Positions 26,229 through 37,594 of a stretch of DNA of 64,000 nucleotides are shown here, in pieces. Every line of letters starts with the position of its first letter. Position 1 is the stretch's first letter. The stretch is from Streptococcus sp. 116-D4. Its GTDB lineage: Bacteria; Bacillota; Bacilli; Lactobacillales; Streptococcaceae. Made by a program: the position numbers and the translations under genes. The stretch spans positions 1,420,001 through 1,484,000 of the forward strand of contig NZ_AP021887.1 of assembly GCF_009731465.1 (NCBI RefSeq), in the 5' to 3' direction. The notes below the pieces were generated by a model. The model did not search any database and was not told the origin of the DNA. It worked only from the letters and a program-made list of their open reading frames with translations.

Positions 26229-27424
26229 TTTTTCTCCCTCAGGTATTCATGGATGGCTTGACTGTCATTTTCCAATTCTCCATCGACAATGGCATACTCA
26301 ATCTCTGTTAAAATTTCTCCCATTTCTGGTCCTGGCTGATAGCCATATTCTTTGATCAAAATCCCACCATTGATTTGAATCTCTTTCTTATCATGGATGG
26401 TTAAGCTGTGGTATGTCTCTTCGATAGCCTGTGGATTGACTTCTTTTCCTTGAGCCTGACGAAGATTTTCAGCCTGTAAAAGCAAATCTAAATCAAAACG
26501 GTAACAATCGCGCTTGCTTAGTTCCCCTTCTTCACGAAGTTCTAAGATCGTAAGTAAATCTTGAATTTGCCTAGCGAATTGACGCGAAGTTTTCCAATGT
26601 TTCAAAAATTGTTGAGCATCTTCCACTTCTAAAACCCATAAAAGTGCAGCCCAGGCTTGTTCAGAAGATTCAAAGGTAAAATCAGCATCTAAATCAAATA
26701 AAGATTGGAGGTTCTTATGACTACCAGCCATATCAGGAAGATAATCATAAGCTTGACTCTCAATCATGGAAGCCAAGCCCCTTCTCCAAAAGGGAGCCAG
26801 CAAAAGTTTATCAAACTCGACAAAGGTACGCTCCACAGAAATTTTTTCCAAAAGTGGCGTCAGGGTCTTCATAGCTTCAAAGGTTTCTTGTTCAAGCTCA
26901 AAGCCAAGACTGGCCTGAAAACGGAAACCACGCATAATCCGCAAAGCATCTTCGTTGAAACGCTCACTAGCTACACCAACTGCTCGTAAAACTTGATTTT
27001 CTAGATCTCTCAAACCATTGAACAAATCAATGATTTTTCCCATCTCATCCAAGGCAAAGGCATTGACTGTGAAATCACGTCGTTTGAGGTCCTCTTCTAA
27101 CGAACGAACAAAGGAAACTGCACTAGGTCTACGATAGTCAACATAGACATCCTCAGTTCTAAAAGTGGTTACTTCGTACTCTTCATCTCCATCTAAAACC
27201 AAAACTGTTCCGTGCTCAATGCCAATGTCAGCTGTCCGTGGAAAAATCTGCTTGGTCTCTTCTGGATAAGATGAAGTCGCAATATCCACATCATGGATGG
27301 GACGATGGAGTAAGGCATCCCTAACAGAGCCTCCAACAAAATAAGCTTCAAAGCCTGCTTCTTTAATTTTTTCTAATACTGGTAAAGCCTTCTGAAATTC
27401 AGAAGGCATTTGTGTTAATCTCAT
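26225..27424 (-). CDS. cca: CCA tRNA nucleotidyltransferase
   Basis: The 399-residue class II nucleotidyltransferase adds or repairs the 3' CCA of tRNAs. The catalytic [20 protein letters not shown] block is at residues about 31-50, with the RRDFTVNA motif near 115-122 and the [12 protein letters not shown] motif near 157-168. It is coupled by ATGA overlaps to dapB before it and the ABC-F gene after it. Confidence 0.96.
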   Translation of the reverse strand: MRLTQMPSEFQKALPVLEKIKEAGFEAYFVGGSVRDALLHRPIHDVDIATSSYPEETKQIFPRTADIGIEHGTVLVLDGDEEYEVTTFRTEDVYVDYRRPSAVSFVRSLEEDLKRRDFTVNAFALDEMGKIIDLFNGLRDLENQVLRAVGVASERFNEDALRIMRGFRFQASLGFELEQETFEAMKTLTPLLEKISVERTFVEFDKLLLAPFWRRGLASMIESQAYDYLPDMAGSHKNLQSLFDLDADFTFESSEQAWAALLWVLEVEDAQQFLKHWKTSRQFARQIQDLLTILELREEGELSKRDCYRFDLDLLLQAENLRQAQGKEVNPQAIEETYHSLTIHDKKEIQINGGILIKEYGYQPGPEMGEILTEIEYAIVDGELENDSQAIHEYLREKK

Positions 27425-28188
27425 AATAAGTGTTCTAATCCATAGACAAGCTCATGACGCTTGACAACTTCTTTGATTCCCAAATTCACCCCTGTCATGA
27501 AGGAGCTGCGATCATAGGAGTCATGACGTAGGGTCAATCCTTCTCCCTGATTTCCAAAAATAACTTCCTGATGAGCCACAAGACCTGGCAAACGAACTGA
27601 GTGGATACGCATACCATCAAAGTCGGCACCACGAGCTCCAGTAATGAGTTCTTCCTCATCACTAGCACCTTGTTGGATAGGCTCACGGACTTGAGCCATC
27701 AATTCAGCTGTTTTAATAGCTGTTCCGCTCGGCGCATCTTTTTTCTTGTCATGGTGAAGTTCAATAATCTCCACATTTGGGAAGTACTTTGCAGCTTGTG
27801 CCGCAAATTGCATGAGCAAGACAGCACCCAAGGCAAAATTTGGAGCAATCAAACCACCCAAGTTTTTAGAACGAGAAAATTCTTTTAGTTTTTCAATCTC
27901 TTGACTAGTGAAACCTGTCGTTCCAACTACTGGAGCAAATCCATTTTCAAGAGCAAAGCGTGTATTCTCATAGGCAACAGCTGGAGTTGTAAAATCCACC
28001 CAAACATCCGCTTTAAAGCCTGCTAAATCAGCCTTATCATTAAAGACAGGAATTCCCTGCCATTCTGACTCAGACTCAAAAGGATCCAAAACTGCTACCA
28101 GTTCAAGTTCTGGATCAGCCAAGACCATCTGGCAAGCAGCTTGACCCATCTTTCCCTTAAAACCAGCAATAATTACTCGAATACTCAT
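27421..28188 (-). CDS. dapB: 4-hydroxy-tetrahydrodipicolinate reductase
   Basis: A 255-residue enzyme of the lysine/diaminopimelate pathway. The NAD(P)-binding GFKGKMGQ is at residues 9-16; the substrate motif [15 protein letters not shown] (catalytic His and Lys) is near residues 142-156. It provides lysine used in the cell wall by MurE. The preceding 157-nt gap holds a structured sequence that may be a leader or a repeat. Confidence 0.96.
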   Translation of the reverse strand: MSIRVIIAGFKGKMGQAACQMVLADPELELVAVLDPFESESEWQGIPVFNDKADLAGFKADVWVDFTTPAVAYENTRFALENGFAPVVGTTGFTSQEIEKLKEFSRSKNLGGLIAPNFALGAVLLMQFAAQAAKYFPNVEIIELHHDKKKDAPSGTAIKTAELMAQVREPIQQGASDEEELITGARGADFDGMRIHSVRLPGLVAHQEVIFGNQGEGLTLRHDSYDRSSFMTGVNLGIKEVVKRHELVYGLEHLL

Positions 28189-28207
28189 CTCAATCTCTAC
28201 TCCTATT

Positions 28208-28331
28208 TAAGATACAAAGGACGTTAGCTGCCCATGAAAAATAGGGAATGGCGCTGACTTTCCACGAAAGGCAAGACAGGCATCTTTTTTCAAGAGGCAG
28301 GTAGTCCGTGTTCAATTTCTAAGATACAAAG
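28208..28331. repeat. Structured intergenic element bounded by a 12-bp direct repeat
   Basis: TAAGATACAAAG occurs at 28208-28219 and again at 28320-28331. Between them lie hairpins such as CTTTC/GAAAG and an A/T run next to CATC. The organisation could be an inserted repeat with duplicated target, a pneumococcal SPRITE-type element, or a dapB leader. I cannot tell which from one copy. Confidence 0.45.
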
Positions 28332-28345
28332 CCTGTAAGAACAAT

Positions 28346-29194
28346 CTAGACGATTGGTGTATAACCTAAAGCAATACTTCCTTCTCCCAGGTGAGTCCCA
28401 ATAACACTACCGAAGGTTGCAATTGAAACATCTGTAGCCACTCCACTATCGATTAAAAGCTGGCGCAAATCTGCTGCTTTTTGAGGAGCATTCCCGTGAA
28501 TGACAGTAATTTGGTAATTCCCATTAGCTATTGCTTCTTTACCAATTTCAACTAAGTGTTTTGTAGCCTTTTTCTCTGTACGAACCTTTTCATATACTTC
28601 TATCACACCTTGGTCATTGAAGTATAGGATTGGCTTGATACTAAGGAGATTCCCCAAAATAGCCGCACCATTAGAGAGTCGTCCCCCCTTAACTAGATGG
28701 TCAAGATCATCCACCATGATAAAGGCTGCGGTATTTTCAATCTGTTCAGTTACTCTATCTAAGATAGACTCAAAGCCATCTCCTTGCTCGGCCCATTTTA
28801 AGACACTCTCAACCATATAGCCTAGGGGAGCGCTTGTAATACGAGTATCAGGAAAGGCAATGGTTAAACCCTCATAATCATCGACCATATACTGGATATT
28901 TTGGTAAAAACCTGAAATTCCAGAAGATAGGAAAAGTCCCAAAGCGTGTGTATAACCTTGTTCTTTGAGAGAAGTTAGAATCTCATCTAACTTGGCAATA
29001 CTTGGTTGGCTCGTTTTTGGCAATTCGCTTGCTGAAGCCATTTTTTCATAAAATTCTTGAGCAGTTAGATTTACACCTTCGACATACTCCTCACCATCAA
29101 TATTGACAGGAATATCCAAGACAAATAAATCTTCTCTTTGCAAGGTCTCTACACTGAGATAGGCAGAGGAATCTGTGATAACAGCTAATTTCAT
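28346..29194 (-). CDS. DegV family fatty-acid-binding protein
   Basis: A 282-residue DegV protein ([14 protein letters not shown] start; TSQPS loop near 60; [13 protein letters not shown] near 87), which binds a fatty acid and in staphylococci serves as FakB for fatty-acid kinase. Streptococci carry several DegV paralogues; the ligand of this one cannot be deduced. One nucleotide separates it from the DUF1149 gene upstream. Confidence 0.92.
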   Translation of the reverse strand: MKLAVITDSSAYLSVETLQREDLFVLDIPVNIDGEEYVEGVNLTAQEFYEKMASASELPKTSQPSIAKLDEILTSLKEQGYTHALGLFLSSGISGFYQNIQYMVDDYEGLTIAFPDTRITSAPLGYMVESVLKWAEQGDGFESILDRVTEQIENTAAFIMVDDLDHLVKGGRLSNGAAILGNLLSIKPILYFNDQGVIEVYEKVRTEKKATKHLVEIGKEAIANGNYQITVIHGNAPQKAADLRQLLIDSGVATDVSIATFGSVIGTHLGEGSIALGYTPIV

Positions 29195-29195
29195 A

Positions 29196-29570
29196 TTAGA
29201 ACTCCAAATTGATTCCTGGTAAGTCTAATGCAATTTCAGTTACTTCGTAAGTCAAACGGTTGAGCATGTTCAAACACGGACGAGCCAAGGTTTCAACTTC
29301 TTCTTGGTTCAATTCACTGGGTTCATTGACAATACGACCATCGATATGGTTCACTTGTGAAATGGTTCCACTGATGACAAATTTATCAAATACAATCATA
29401 AAACTCAAGACAACAATCAAGGAAGTCACTTGATTCTCTTGATCATGTTGAATCAATTGGAAGTTCACATCTACCTTAGTTTCAGGAGCTCCATTTTTAT
29501 TTTCCCATTCAAAATTACGCGCATCAAAATGATACTGACTAACAAATTCTTGTTCACGTTTAAGATTCAT
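29196..29570 (-). CDS. DUF1149 family protein
   Basis: A 124-residue SecB-like-fold streptococcal protein of unknown function. It begins [16 protein letters not shown] and has alternating strands ([32 protein letters not shown]). GAGGGAG precedes the ATG, and a TGGTACAAT extended -10 lies about 30 nt upstream. It is paired with degV in an evident two-gene unit. Confidence 0.82.
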   Translation of the reverse strand: MNLKREQEFVSQYHFDARNFEWENKNGAPETKVDVNFQLIQHDQENQVTSLIVVLSFMIVFDKFVISGTISQVNHIDGRIVNEPSELNQEEVETLARPCLNMLNRLTYEVTEIALDLPGINLEF

Positions 29571-29643
29571 ATCTTTCTCCCTCGGCTACAATATTATATG
29601 CTATTGTACCATAATTTTTTATTTTCATCTAGTTTTCTAGGAT

Positions 29644-30996
29644 TTAGTCAATCCCGATTTCAGCTCGAACTACGTCAGCGATGGTATCAACATAATAGTC
29701 TACTTCTTCTGTTGTAGGCGCTTCTGCCATAACACGCAAGAGGGGCTCTGTTCCACTTGGGCGAACAAGGATACGACCATTCCCTGCCATTTCTTCTTCC
29801 ATCTTCTCGATGATAACCTTGATAGCTGGTACTTCCATAGCCTTTTCCTTCATGGCATTTTCCACTCGGATATTGACCAATTTTTGTGGATAGATGGTTA
29901 CTTCTGCTGCTAACTCTGATAAGCTCTTACCTGTTTCTTGCATGATCTTAGTCAATTGAACTGCTGAAAGTTGACCATCACCTGTTGTATTGTAATCCAT
30001 CAAGATGACATGACCAGACTGTTCACCACCAAGATTGTAGCCTGATTTTCTCATTTCTTCAACAACATAGCGGTCACCAACTGCAGTGACTGCCTTGTTA
30101 ATGCCTTCGCGGTCCAAGGCCTTGTGGAAACCAAGGTTAGACATCACAGTTGTCACAATTGTATTTTGAGCCAATTGTCCTTTTTCAGAAAGGTATTTCC
30201 CGATGATGTACATAATCTTGTCACCATCAACGATATCTCCATTTTCATCAACAGCAATCAAACGGTCACTGTCTCCGTCAAAGGCCAAACCAATAGCTGA
30301 GCCGCTTTCTCTGACTACTTCTTGAAGGGCTTCTGGGTGAGTTGAGCCAACGTTCAAGTTGATGTTAAGGCCATCCGGTGTTTCACCAATAACTGTTAAT
30401 TGAGCACCTAGGTCTGCAAAGATTTGACGGGCACTTGTAGAAGCTGCACCATTGGCAGTATCCAAGGCCACCTTCATCCCTTCAAGAGGGGTTCCAGTTG
30501 AAACAAGATAGGCTTCATACTTACGTAAACCTTCTGGGTAGTCAACAACCGTACCCAAGCCTTCTGCACTTGGACGTGGGAGAGTATCGTCACTGGCATC
30601 TAGCAAGGCTTCGATTTCTGCTTCTTTGTCATCGTCTAGTTTAAAGCCATCACCACCAAAGAATTTGATTCCATTATCAAGAGCTGGGTTGTGACTAGCT
30701 GAAATCATGACACCTGCGCTTGCACCTCCTGTTTTAACAAGATAAGCTACTGCTGGTGTTGCAAGAACTCCAAGCTTATAAACGTGAATGCCAACTGAAA
30801 GGAGGCCAGCAATCAAAGCTGCTTCAAGCATTTGACCTGAGATGCGAGTGTCACGTCCTACAAAAACTTTTGGTGCTTCAGTTGTATGTTGACTGAGAAC
30901 ATAACCTCCAAAACGTCCCAATTTAAAAGCTAATTCTGGCGTTAATTCTACGTTAGCTTCTCCACGGACTCCATCAGTCCCAAAATATTTACCCAT
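29644..30996 (-). CDS. glmM: Phosphoglucosamine mutase
   Basis: A 450-residue phosphohexomutase that converts glucosamine-6-P to glucosamine-1-P for UDP-GlcNAc synthesis. The phosphoserine loop SASHNP is at residues about 100-105, the metal loop DGDSDR near 240-245, and the phosphate-binding RPSGTEP near the C terminus. It follows cdaA-cdaR, the conserved Firmicutes order; CdaA activity is inhibited by GlmM in some species. Confidence 0.97.
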   Translation of the reverse strand: MGKYFGTDGVRGEANVELTPELAFKLGRFGGYVLSQHTTEAPKVFVGRDTRISGQMLEAALIAGLLSVGIHVYKLGVLATPAVAYLVKTGGASAGVMISASHNPALDNGIKFFGGDGFKLDDDKEAEIEALLDASDDTLPRPSAEGLGTVVDYPEGLRKYEAYLVSTGTPLEGMKVALDTANGAASTSARQIFADLGAQLTVIGETPDGLNINLNVGSTHPEALQEVVRESGSAIGLAFDGDSDRLIAVDENGDIVDGDKIMYIIGKYLSEKGQLAQNTIVTTVMSNLGFHKALDREGINKAVTAVGDRYVVEEMRKSGYNLGGEQSGHVILMDYNTTGDGQLSAVQLTKIMQETGKSLSELAAEVTIYPQKLVNIRVENAMKEKAMEVPAIKVIIEKMEEEMAGNGRILVRPSGTEPLLRVMAEAPTTEEVDYYVDTIADVVRAEIGID

Positions 30997-31019
30997 TTTA
31001 TAAAATCCTTTTTCTATTT

Positions 31020-31799
31020 TTAATTCGTTTTTGAACTAGTTGCTTTCGTTGACGAAGATGTCTCCGATGAACTGCTTGTAGTTGAATTTGATGTGCTTGA
31101 ACTTGGTGCTACTGGTTTTGTAGTCACCTTCATTGTTGTATCGAACGGAGTGATCACTGCTGGTAAAACAACACCATTGCGGTCGATTGCTTGCAAAGGT
31201 ACTGAACCACTGTAATTACCTGTTATGTGTTCGCTGGTTGGTAAAAGTGCAATAACTTTGTCAATCTTAACTAATGTTTCTTGGTCAGTTGTGACAGAAA
31301 CCTGTTCATTTGATACAGTTATACTATCAATTTGTATCTTGGGATCAATCTGGCTTTGGTCAACTTGTGGCACAACAATCATTCCATCACGCTTAACCTT
31401 CTTCCCAACTTTCACTGTAATCTTTTGAGGCGTTGCCACAGCAGTCATTCCATTTGGAAGATTTTCAATATTCAAGGGAACTTCAATCGTTCCAACACTA
31501 GCATCTGTCAAATCCGCTGTGACCTTAAACTTACGAGTGCTTTCCTGCATTTCACTGGCCAAGGTTACACGATTGGCACCTGTCAGCACAACTGAAACCT
31601 CTGATGCAAATCCACTTATGAAATACTGGTCATTATCATAGTGAATATCGATAGGAACGTTCGTTATCGTATTGGTGTAGGTTTCTGATTTGACCTGCCT
31701 TGCGGTATTGCTATTTTGAAAGTTAGTCGACGTTGCATAGATGAATAAGACACAAGCAAAAAAGAGAGATGAAATGATATATAAACTATTTTTTCTCAT
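31020..31799 (-). CDS. cdaR: CdaR (YbbR-domain) regulator of the c-di-AMP cyclase
   Basis: A 259-residue protein with an N-terminal membrane helix (residues about 5-22), YbbR repeats outside the membrane (about 45-215) and a long Ser/Thr-rich tail of about 30 residues. YbbR proteins modulate CdaA. It overlaps the cdaA 3' end by 14 nt and has AGGAGG upstream of its ATG. The tail could be cell-wall spanning; it is low complexity and likely variable. Confidence 0.92.
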   Translation of the reverse strand: MRKNSLYIISSLFFACVLFIYATSTNFQNSNTARQVKSETYTNTITNVPIDIHYDNDQYFISGFASEVSVVLTGANRVTLASEMQESTRKFKVTADLTDASVGTIEVPLNIENLPNGMTAVATPQKITVKVGKKVKRDGMIVVPQVDQSQIDPKIQIDSITVSNEQVSVTTDQETLVKIDKVIALLPTSEHITGNYSGSVPLQAIDRNGVVLPAVITPFDTTMKVTTKPVAPSSSTSNSTTSSSSETSSSTKATSSKTN

Positions 31800-32643
31800 A
31801 TTTCCAACCTCCTAGCAAACGATCCTTGAAACTATCTTTTTCCTCAACAGCTGGCAAAAGAATTGTTCGTAACTCTGCTTCAAATTCTTCAATCGTTAAA
31901 TCATGCTTGAAGACCCCATTGTAAGTAATCGAAATACCACCTGTTTCCTCTGAGACGATGAAGGTCAAGGCATCGGACACTTCAGATAAACCAATCGCCG
32001 CCCGGTGTCTGGTCCCAAATTTCTTGGAAATCCCTGTGCTTTCTGTTAAGGGCAGATAAGCAGAGGTGACTGCAATTCGATTTCCTCTGATAATCACAGC
32101 ACCATCGTGTAGGGGAGTGTTGGGGATAAAGATATTAATAAGGAGTTCAGCTGAAATATTGGCATCCAAGGGAATTCCTGTAGCAATATATTCTTGCAAG
32201 GTCCGAACTCGTTGGATAGCAACCAAAGCACCAATCTTACGAGGACTCATATATTCAACCGACTTGACAAAGGCACGAATCATTTGCTCCTCTGCACTAA
32301 TTTGAGTAGTAGAAAAGAAATCTGTCGCCCTTCCCAAACGTTCCAAACCAGTCCGAATCTCTGGAGAGAAGATAACAACTGCAGCGATGACTCCATAAGT
32401 GATAATCTGATTAATCAACCAAGAAATCGTTGTTAAACCAAGGATATTGGCCACAACCTGGGCTAATACAAAGATCACGACCCCCCGCACCAAAATCATA
32501 ATCTTGGTACCAGCTATCGCTTTTGTAAAACGATATAAAATATAGGTCACAATCAAAATATCAAACACATTGATAGCAATACTCCAAGGGCTAGAAAACA
32601 AGCTAGTCCAATATTGTAGATTGGATAATTGTTGAAAGTTCAT
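31786..32643 (-). CDS. cdaA: Diadenylate cyclase CdaA (DacA)
   Basis: A 285-residue membrane protein with three N-terminal helices (residues about 20-95) and a DAC domain that makes c-di-AMP from two ATP. The catalytic DGA (in PLHDGAVI, about 178-185) and RHR (in GTRHRAAIG, about 210-218) are intact. It starts the cdaA-cdaR-glmM operon behind an extended -10 TGGTATAAT at 32680-32688. Confidence 0.96.
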   Translation of the reverse strand: MNFQQLSNLQYWTSLFSSPWSIAINVFDILIVTYILYRFTKAIAGTKIMILVRGVVIFVLAQVVANILGLTTISWLINQIITYGVIAAVVIFSPEIRTGLERLGRATDFFSTTQISAEEQMIRAFVKSVEYMSPRKIGALVAIQRVRTLQEYIATGIPLDANISAELLINIFIPNTPLHDGAVIIRGNRIAVTSAYLPLTESTGISKKFGTRHRAAIGLSEVSDALTFIVSEETGGISITYNGVFKHDLTIEEFEAELRTILLPAVEEKDSFKDRLLGGWKYEKK

Positions 32644-32679
32644 CTGCTGTCTCCTCTCTGTTCAAACACGTTCCTCTCT

Positions 32680-32688
32680 ATTATACCA
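32680..32688 (-). promoter_or_regulatory. cdaA-cdaR-glmM promoter (extended -10)
   Basis: TGGTATAAT on the minus strand, about 37 nt before the cdaA ATG; no clear -35. Confidence 0.65.
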
Positions 32689-32781
32689 TTTTTCTGGCAT
32701 TTTTTTCCCTATCCTACTTCATTTTAAATTAAGTAAAAATATGATAAAATAAACTGAATAGAATAAAACAAAGGAGAAACC

Positions 32782-33750
32782 ATGTCTCAACTCTATGATA
32801 TCACTATTGTAGGTGGCGGTCCTGTCGGGCTTTTTGCAGCCTTTTATGCCCACCTACGCCAAGCCAAGGTCAAAATCATCGATTCTCTTCCCCAACTAGG
32901 TGGACAACCTGCTATTCTCTACCCTGAAAAGGAAATTTTAGACGTACCGGGATTCCCAAACTTGACTGGAGAAGAGTTGACCAACCGCTTAATTGAACAG
33001 CTAAAAGGCTTTGACACCCCTATTCATCTCAATGAAACGGTTCTTGAGATTGAAAAACAAGAAGAAGGCTTTGGCATTACAACTTCTAAAGGAAGTCACC
33101 TGACTAAAACAGTTATCATCGCAATGGGTGGCGGTGCCTTTAAACCACGTCCGCTGGAGCTAGAAGACGTTGAGAGCTATGAAAATATCCATTACCACGT
33201 TTCCAACATTCAGCAATACGCTGGTAAGAAAGTGACGATTCTTGGTGGGGGAGACTCAGCTGTGGATTGGGCTTTGGCTTTTGAAAAAATCGCACCAACT
33301 ACCCTTGTTCACCGCAGAGATAATTTCCGTGCCTTGGAACACAGTGTTCAAGCCTTACAGGAATCATCTGTAACCATCAAAACACCTTTTATCCCAAGTC
33401 AACTCCTTGGAGATGGAAGAACACTCGATAAACTAGAAATCACAAAAGTAAAATCTGATAAAACCGAAACGATCGAAGTAGACCATCTCTTTGTCAACTA
33501 TGGTTTCAAATCTTCTGTTGGTAACCTTAAAAACTGGGGTCTGGACCTTAACCGCCACAAGATTATCGTCAATAGCAAGCAAGAATCTAGCCAAGCAGGT
33601 ATCTATGCTATCGGTGATTGCTGCTACTATGACGGAAAAATTGATCTGATTGCGACAGGGCTTGGAGAAGCACCAACCGCTGTTAACAACGCCATCAACT
33701 ACATCGACCCTGAGCAAAAAGTGCAACCAAAACACTCTACTAGTTTATAA
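32782..33750 (+). CDS. Ferredoxin/flavodoxin-NADP+ reductase (TrxB-like, YumC type)
   Basis: A 322-residue flavoprotein with FAD site GGGPVGLFAAFYA (residues about 11-23) and NADPH site GGGDSAVDWA (about 156-165). It lacks the CxxC of thioredoxin reductase, so it belongs to the TrxB-like ferredoxin-NADP reductases. RBS AAAGGAGA precedes the ATG; a TGATAAAAT extended -10 lies about 30 nt upstream (32742-32750). It is the only plus-strand gene between 24.4 kb and the right end of the window. Confidence 0.92.
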   Translation: MSQLYDITIVGGGPVGLFAAFYAHLRQAKVKIIDSLPQLGGQPAILYPEKEILDVPGFPNLTGEELTNRLIEQLKGFDTPIHLNETVLEIEKQEEGFGITTSKGSHLTKTVIIAMGGGAFKPRPLELEDVESYENIHYHVSNIQQYAGKKVTILGGGDSAVDWALAFEKIAPTTLVHRRDNFRALEHSVQALQESSVTIKTPFIPSQLLGDGRTLDKLEITKVKSDKTETIEVDHLFVNYGFKSSVGNLKNWGLDLNRHKIIVNSKQESSQAGIYAIGDCCYYDGKIDLIATGLGEAPTAVNNAINYIDPEQKVQPKHSTSL

Positions 33751-33756
33751 AAAAAG

Positions 33757-33786
33757 AACCACGAGTCACATAGGATTCGTGGTTTT
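33757..33786. terminator. Bidirectional terminator between ferredoxin reductase and whiA
   Basis: AACCACGA/TCGTGGTT stem with A and T runs on both sides, at the whiA stop codon. Confidence 0.88.
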
Positions 33787-34696
33787 ATAATTCATCGGCT
33801 AATTTGTTTATCTTTCTTAGTCTGTGGTTGACACCACTTTTTGTAAGGGGAGTGCTGAGACTATCTGCCAACTGCTGGATAGAGTAGTCTGGGTGCTGAA
33901 TCCGCAAGCGAGCCACTTCCTGCAAATCCACTGGCAAATTCTCTAGTCCCATGATATCTTTAATTTTGCTGATATTGTTGATGGTCTTCATGCTGGCAGA
34001 AACTGTCCGAGCAATATTCGCCGTTTCAGCATTATTGGCCCGATTGAGGTCGTTACGAGTCTCTCGTAAAATCTTAACTCGCTCAAAATCATCACGCGCC
34101 TGCATAGCTCCGATTACTATCAGAAAATCCATAATGTCTTCGGCTCGCTGGAGATAGGTCACAGCTCCCTTCTTGCGCTCAAGCACCTTAGCATCTAGTA
34201 AAAACTGCTGGAGAAGTGAGGCAAGCCCTTGCGCGTGGTCAAGATATACAGAACTGATTTCCAACTGATACTTGCCTGACTCAGGGTCACGAATGCTCCC
34301 ATTTGCCAAGAAAGCACCACAGAGATAGGCACGGCCTGCTTCCTCGTCTGATAAAATCGCCTCATCAATACCCGTTTCAAGGCCAAAGAAGGAGTCCGCT
34401 AAGTGCAAATCACTTAACAAGTCCTGCACCTTTTCATCTGTAAAAACGGTATAGACCCGATTCTTGCGAAGATTATTTCTTTGGTGGTGTCGGATTTCCG
34501 ATTTGATTTCATAGAAATGGAGAAAGGACTCATAGAGGTGACGAGCTAATTTGGCATTTTCTGTCACGACAGACAAGGTCAGGCCCGAAGTCGAGAGACC
34601 GATACTACCAGACATCTTGATAATGGCAGATAATTCATGCCGGCTTAGATGGTGCTGACCTAGAATTTCTTCTTTTACTGCTACTGTGAAACTCAT
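33785..34696 (-). CDS. whiA: WhiA sporulation/cell-division regulator homologue
   Basis: A 303-residue WhiA protein: a degenerate LAGLIDADG-like N-terminal region ([21 protein letters not shown]) and a C-terminal helix-turn-helix ([18 protein letters not shown], then [16 protein letters not shown]). WhiA influences division and chromosome segregation in Bacillus. It is the third gene of rapZ-yvcK-whiA, joined by ATGA overlaps. Confidence 0.95.
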   Translation of the reverse strand: MSFTVAVKEEILGQHHLSRHELSAIIKMSGSIGLSTSGLTLSVVTENAKLARHLYESFLHFYEIKSEIRHHQRNNLRKNRVYTVFTDEKVQDLLSDLHLADSFFGLETGIDEAILSDEEAGRAYLCGAFLANGSIRDPESGKYQLEISSVYLDHAQGLASLLQQFLLDAKVLERKKGAVTYLQRAEDIMDFLIVIGAMQARDDFERVKILRETRNDLNRANNAETANIARTVSASMKTINNISKIKDIMGLENLPVDLQEVARLRIQHPDYSIQQLADSLSTPLTKSGVNHRLRKINKLADEL

Positions 34697-35670
34697 TTTC
34701 TCACCTGTATGATGCGCATCAATTCGTCCACGATCAAATTCCCATCGTGGAAGGCACCTCCATTTTCCAAACGAAGGAAGTTGGATGAAATCACGCGCGG
34801 AACTTGCTTACTAAGACCAGCAAAATCATGTTCCACCTGCACCAAGTATTCATCAAATCGATTGGAATCCATGTATTCCTGAGGCACTTTTTCGATATTC
34901 ACCAAGACAGTGTTGATAAAAGGTCTGCCAAGGTGACGATGCAAGACCTCCACGTGGTCACTATCTGTAAAGTGTTCCGTCTCTCCACGTTGAGTCATGA
35001 TATTGCAGACATAGGCGATTTCTGCTTTGGTTTCCAAAAGCGCCTGCCCAATTTCCTTGATCACGATATTGGGTAAAATCGAGGTAAAGAGGGAACCGGG
35101 TCCAAGGACAATCATGTCACTTTCAAGAATGGTCTGCACTACTCGACGGCTGGCCAGAGGCGTATCGTCGTTGAAGGTATTGGTCACATAGACATGGTCG
35201 ATCATTCCTGAATGGTCTGCAATATGACTCTCTCCAACCACTTCTGTCCCATCCTGAAAGACTGCATGCAGGGTCAAAGGATGGTCACTAGAAGGATAAA
35301 TCTTCCCAGTTGTATGGAAAAATTTGCTCAGTAACTGCATGGCATTATAGGTTGAACGCTGCATTTCTGACAGACCAGCGATAATGAGATTTCCCAATGG
35401 ATGACCAGCAAAGGCTCCCGCATCCTCAGAAAAGCGATACTGAAAGACTTTCTCATAGAACTTTGGCATATCTGACATGGCCACAAGGACATTACGAAGA
35501 TCGCCAGGTGGCGTCAACTGCTGCATATTTTTACGCAGTTCACCTGATGAACCACCATCATCTGCCACCGTTACGATAGCAGCGATTTCCACATCTTTTT
35601 CACGCAGACTTTTAAGAATGACGGGGATCCCAGTACCTCCACCAATCACCGTTATCTTTGGTTTTCTCAT
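34693..35670 (-). CDS. yvcK: YvcK-type gluconeogenesis/morphogenesis factor
   Basis: A 325-residue UPF0052/CofD-like protein with nucleotide-binding start [16 protein letters not shown] (residues about 6-21) and [13 protein letters not shown] (about 34-46). Homologues bind UDP-sugars and affect cell shape and carbon metabolism. ATGA overlaps on both sides place it firmly in the rapZ-yvcK-whiA operon. Confidence 0.94.
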   Translation of the reverse strand: MRKPKITVIGGGTGIPVILKSLREKDVEIAAIVTVADDGGSSGELRKNMQQLTPPGDLRNVLVAMSDMPKFYEKVFQYRFSEDAGAFAGHPLGNLIIAGLSEMQRSTYNAMQLLSKFFHTTGKIYPSSDHPLTLHAVFQDGTEVVGESHIADHSGMIDHVYVTNTFNDDTPLASRRVVQTILESDMIVLGPGSLFTSILPNIVIKEIGQALLETKAEIAYVCNIMTQRGETEHFTDSDHVEVLHRHLGRPFINTVLVNIEKVPQEYMDSNRFDEYLVQVEHDFAGLSKQVPRVISSNFLRLENGGAFHDGNLIVDELMRIIQVRK

Positions 35671-36557
35671 GAACGGTTTACCGTTTCCTTTCTTCGGTCT
35701 TTATCGCGATGCCCTTCATTGACAGGCCAAGTCTTGGATAAGTCTTGCGCCAAGCGTTTAGCAAAGGCTACACTACGGTGTTGTCCACCCGTACAACCCA
35801 TGGCAATGGTCAAAACGGACTTACCCTCCTTTTGGTAACTTGGCAGAATTGGCTCAATCAAGGCCAATAAATGCTGATAAAAATCTTCTGACTCAGGATG
35901 ATTCATGACATAGTCATAAACTGGTTCATCCACACCCGTTTTATTACGTAGTTCTGGTAGGTAGTAGGGATTTGGCAAGAATCGGACATCAAAGACCAAA
36001 TCCGCATCAATCGGAATGCCGTATTTAAACCCGAAAGACATGACTTCGATACGGAAAGTCTGGGCTTGTTCTTGATCTGAAAATTGCTCTGCAATCGTCT
36101 TACGAAGTTCACGGGGAGTTAACTCTGTTGTGTCTACTACGTTTTGACTCATATTTTTCAAGGGTGCCAAGAGTTCGCGTTCCAACTTGATCCCGTCCAA
36201 AATACGACCATCAGCAGCTAGAGGGTGACTTCTTCTAGTTTCCTTATAGCGTGCCACCAATTCCTTATCTGCTGCATCCAAAAAGAGAATCTTGAAGTCC
36301 AAATCATCTTGGTCTTCCAATTCATCCAAGACAGCCTGAATCTCTGAGAAGAAAGAACGGCTACGCATATCAATAACTAGGGCTAACTTGTGGTCGTCAT
36401 CCTTGGTCTCAACCAACTGCAAAAATTTTGGTAAGAGGGCAGGCGGCATATTATCAATGGTAAAATATCCTAAATCCTCAAAGGATTGAATGGCTACAGT
36501 TTTTCCTGCACCACTCATTCCTGTCACAATCACCAGGTGAAGTTGTTTCTTTGTCAT
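35667..36557 (-). CDS. rapZ: RapZ/YvcJ family nucleotide-binding protein
   Basis: A 296-residue P-loop protein (GMSGAGKT at residues about 13-20) with the C-terminal RapZ domain ([13 protein letters not shown] near 260). E. coli RapZ controls the glmS-regulating small RNA; in Firmicutes YvcJ hydrolyses nucleotides and its role is less clear. Two adjacent ATG codons exist; the second (36557) has GGAG at the better 6-nt spacing. Confidence 0.94.
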   Translation of the reverse strand: MTKKQLHLVIVTGMSGAGKTVAIQSFEDLGYFTIDNMPPALLPKFLQLVETKDDDHKLALVIDMRSRSFFSEIQAVLDELEDQDDLDFKILFLDAADKELVARYKETRRSHPLAADGRILDGIKLERELLAPLKNMSQNVVDTTELTPRELRKTIAEQFSDQEQAQTFRIEVMSFGFKYGIPIDADLVFDVRFLPNPYYLPELRNKTGVDEPVYDYVMNHPESEDFYQHLLALIEPILPSYQKEGKSVLTIAMGCTGGQHRSVAFAKRLAQDLSKTWPVNEGHRDKDRRKETVNRS

Positions 36558-36608
36558 CATTTTCTCCTTATATCAAAAGAAGTTTGGAAAAACCAAACTT
36601 CAACTCGC

Positions 36609-36989
36609 TTATCTAATCTCTGCGATAACTTCAATTTCGACTTTTACATCGCGAGGAAGACGAGCTACTTCTACAGCTGAACGAGCTGGAAATTCCTTAT
36701 TAAAGGCTGTTTCGTATACCTCATTGAAAGGTACAAAGTCGTTCATATCACTCAAAAAGCAAGTTGTTTTTACAACATGGTCAAAATCTGTTCCCGCTTC
36801 TGCTAAAATAGCTCCAATGTTTTTCATGACTTGTTCTGTCTGTTCTTGGATCGTTTCTCCTACGATTTCCCCAGTTTCAGGGGAGAGGGGAACTTGACCG
36901 CTAGCAAACAAAAGATCGCCAACGATTTTTCCTTGAACATATGGTCCGATAGCCTTTGGGGCCTTATCTGTATGAATTGTTTTTGCCAT
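36609..36989 (-). CDS. ridA: RidA/YjgF family enamine/imine deaminase
   Basis: A 126-residue protein with the family's AIGPYVQGKIVGDLLFASGQ start, the catalytic arginine in RSAVEVARLPRDVKVEIEVIA, and typical length. It removes reactive enamines formed by PLP enzymes. GAGG precedes the ATG; 9 nt separate it from engB. Confidence 0.95.
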   Translation of the reverse strand: MAKTIHTDKAPKAIGPYVQGKIVGDLLFASGQVPLSPETGEIVGETIQEQTEQVMKNIGAILAEAGTDFDHVVKTTCFLSDMNDFVPFNEVYETAFNKEFPARSAVEVARLPRDVKVEIEVIAEIR

Positions 36990-36998
36990 TTGTATTCC

Positions 36999-37586
36999 TC
37001 ACAATTTTTCTAAGATTGCATCCCAAGCTTGATTCATCCCTGCCTTGCTGACAGATGAAAAAAGGATGAAGTCATCACTTGGATCAAAGTTTAATTTCTT
37101 TTTAATTGCTGATTCGTGCTTGTTCCATTTACCACGCGGAATCTTGTCTGCTTTAGTCGCAACGATGATAACCGGAATCTCATAGTACTTGAGAAATTCG
37201 TACATCTGCACATCATCTGCTGATGGGTCATGACGGAGGTCCACCAGACTGACCACCGCACGGAGATTTTCCCGAGTCGTTAAGTACTCCTCAATCATGC
37301 GTCCCCACTTTTCTCGTTCCTTTTTGGAAACACGGGCATAACCGTAGCCAGGCACATCTACAAAACGCATCTTATCATCAATATTAAAGAAATTTAGTAG
37401 TTGTGTTTTTCCTGGTTTTCCAGAGGTACGAGCTAGATTTTTTCGATTGAGCATGGTATTGATAAAGCTCGATTTACCAACATTTGAACGCCCTGCTAGG
37501 GCAATCTCTGGTAGTTCATCCTGTGGATAATGAGACTTATTAGCCGCACTGAGCAAGATTTCTGCATTGTGTGTATTAAGTTCCAT
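36999..37586 (-). CDS. engB: Ribosome-biogenesis GTPase EngB/YsxC
   Basis: A 195-residue TRAFAC GTPase needed for 50S subunit assembly. G1 GRSNVGKS (about 31-38), G3 DVPGYG, and G4 TKADK are intact. The ATG at 37586 has GAGG 5 nt upstream; an in-frame GTG two codons earlier is less likely. It follows clpX by 8 nt, as in other Firmicutes. Confidence 0.96.
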   Translation of the reverse strand: MELNTHNAEILLSAANKSHYPQDELPEIALAGRSNVGKSSFINTMLNRKNLARTSGKPGKTQLLNFFNIDDKMRFVDVPGYGYARVSKKEREKWGRMIEEYLTTRENLRAVVSLVDLRHDPSADDVQMYEFLKYYEIPVIIVATKADKIPRGKWNKHESAIKKKLNFDPSDDFILFSSVSKAGMNQAWDAILEKL

Positions 37587-37594
37587 AGTCACCT

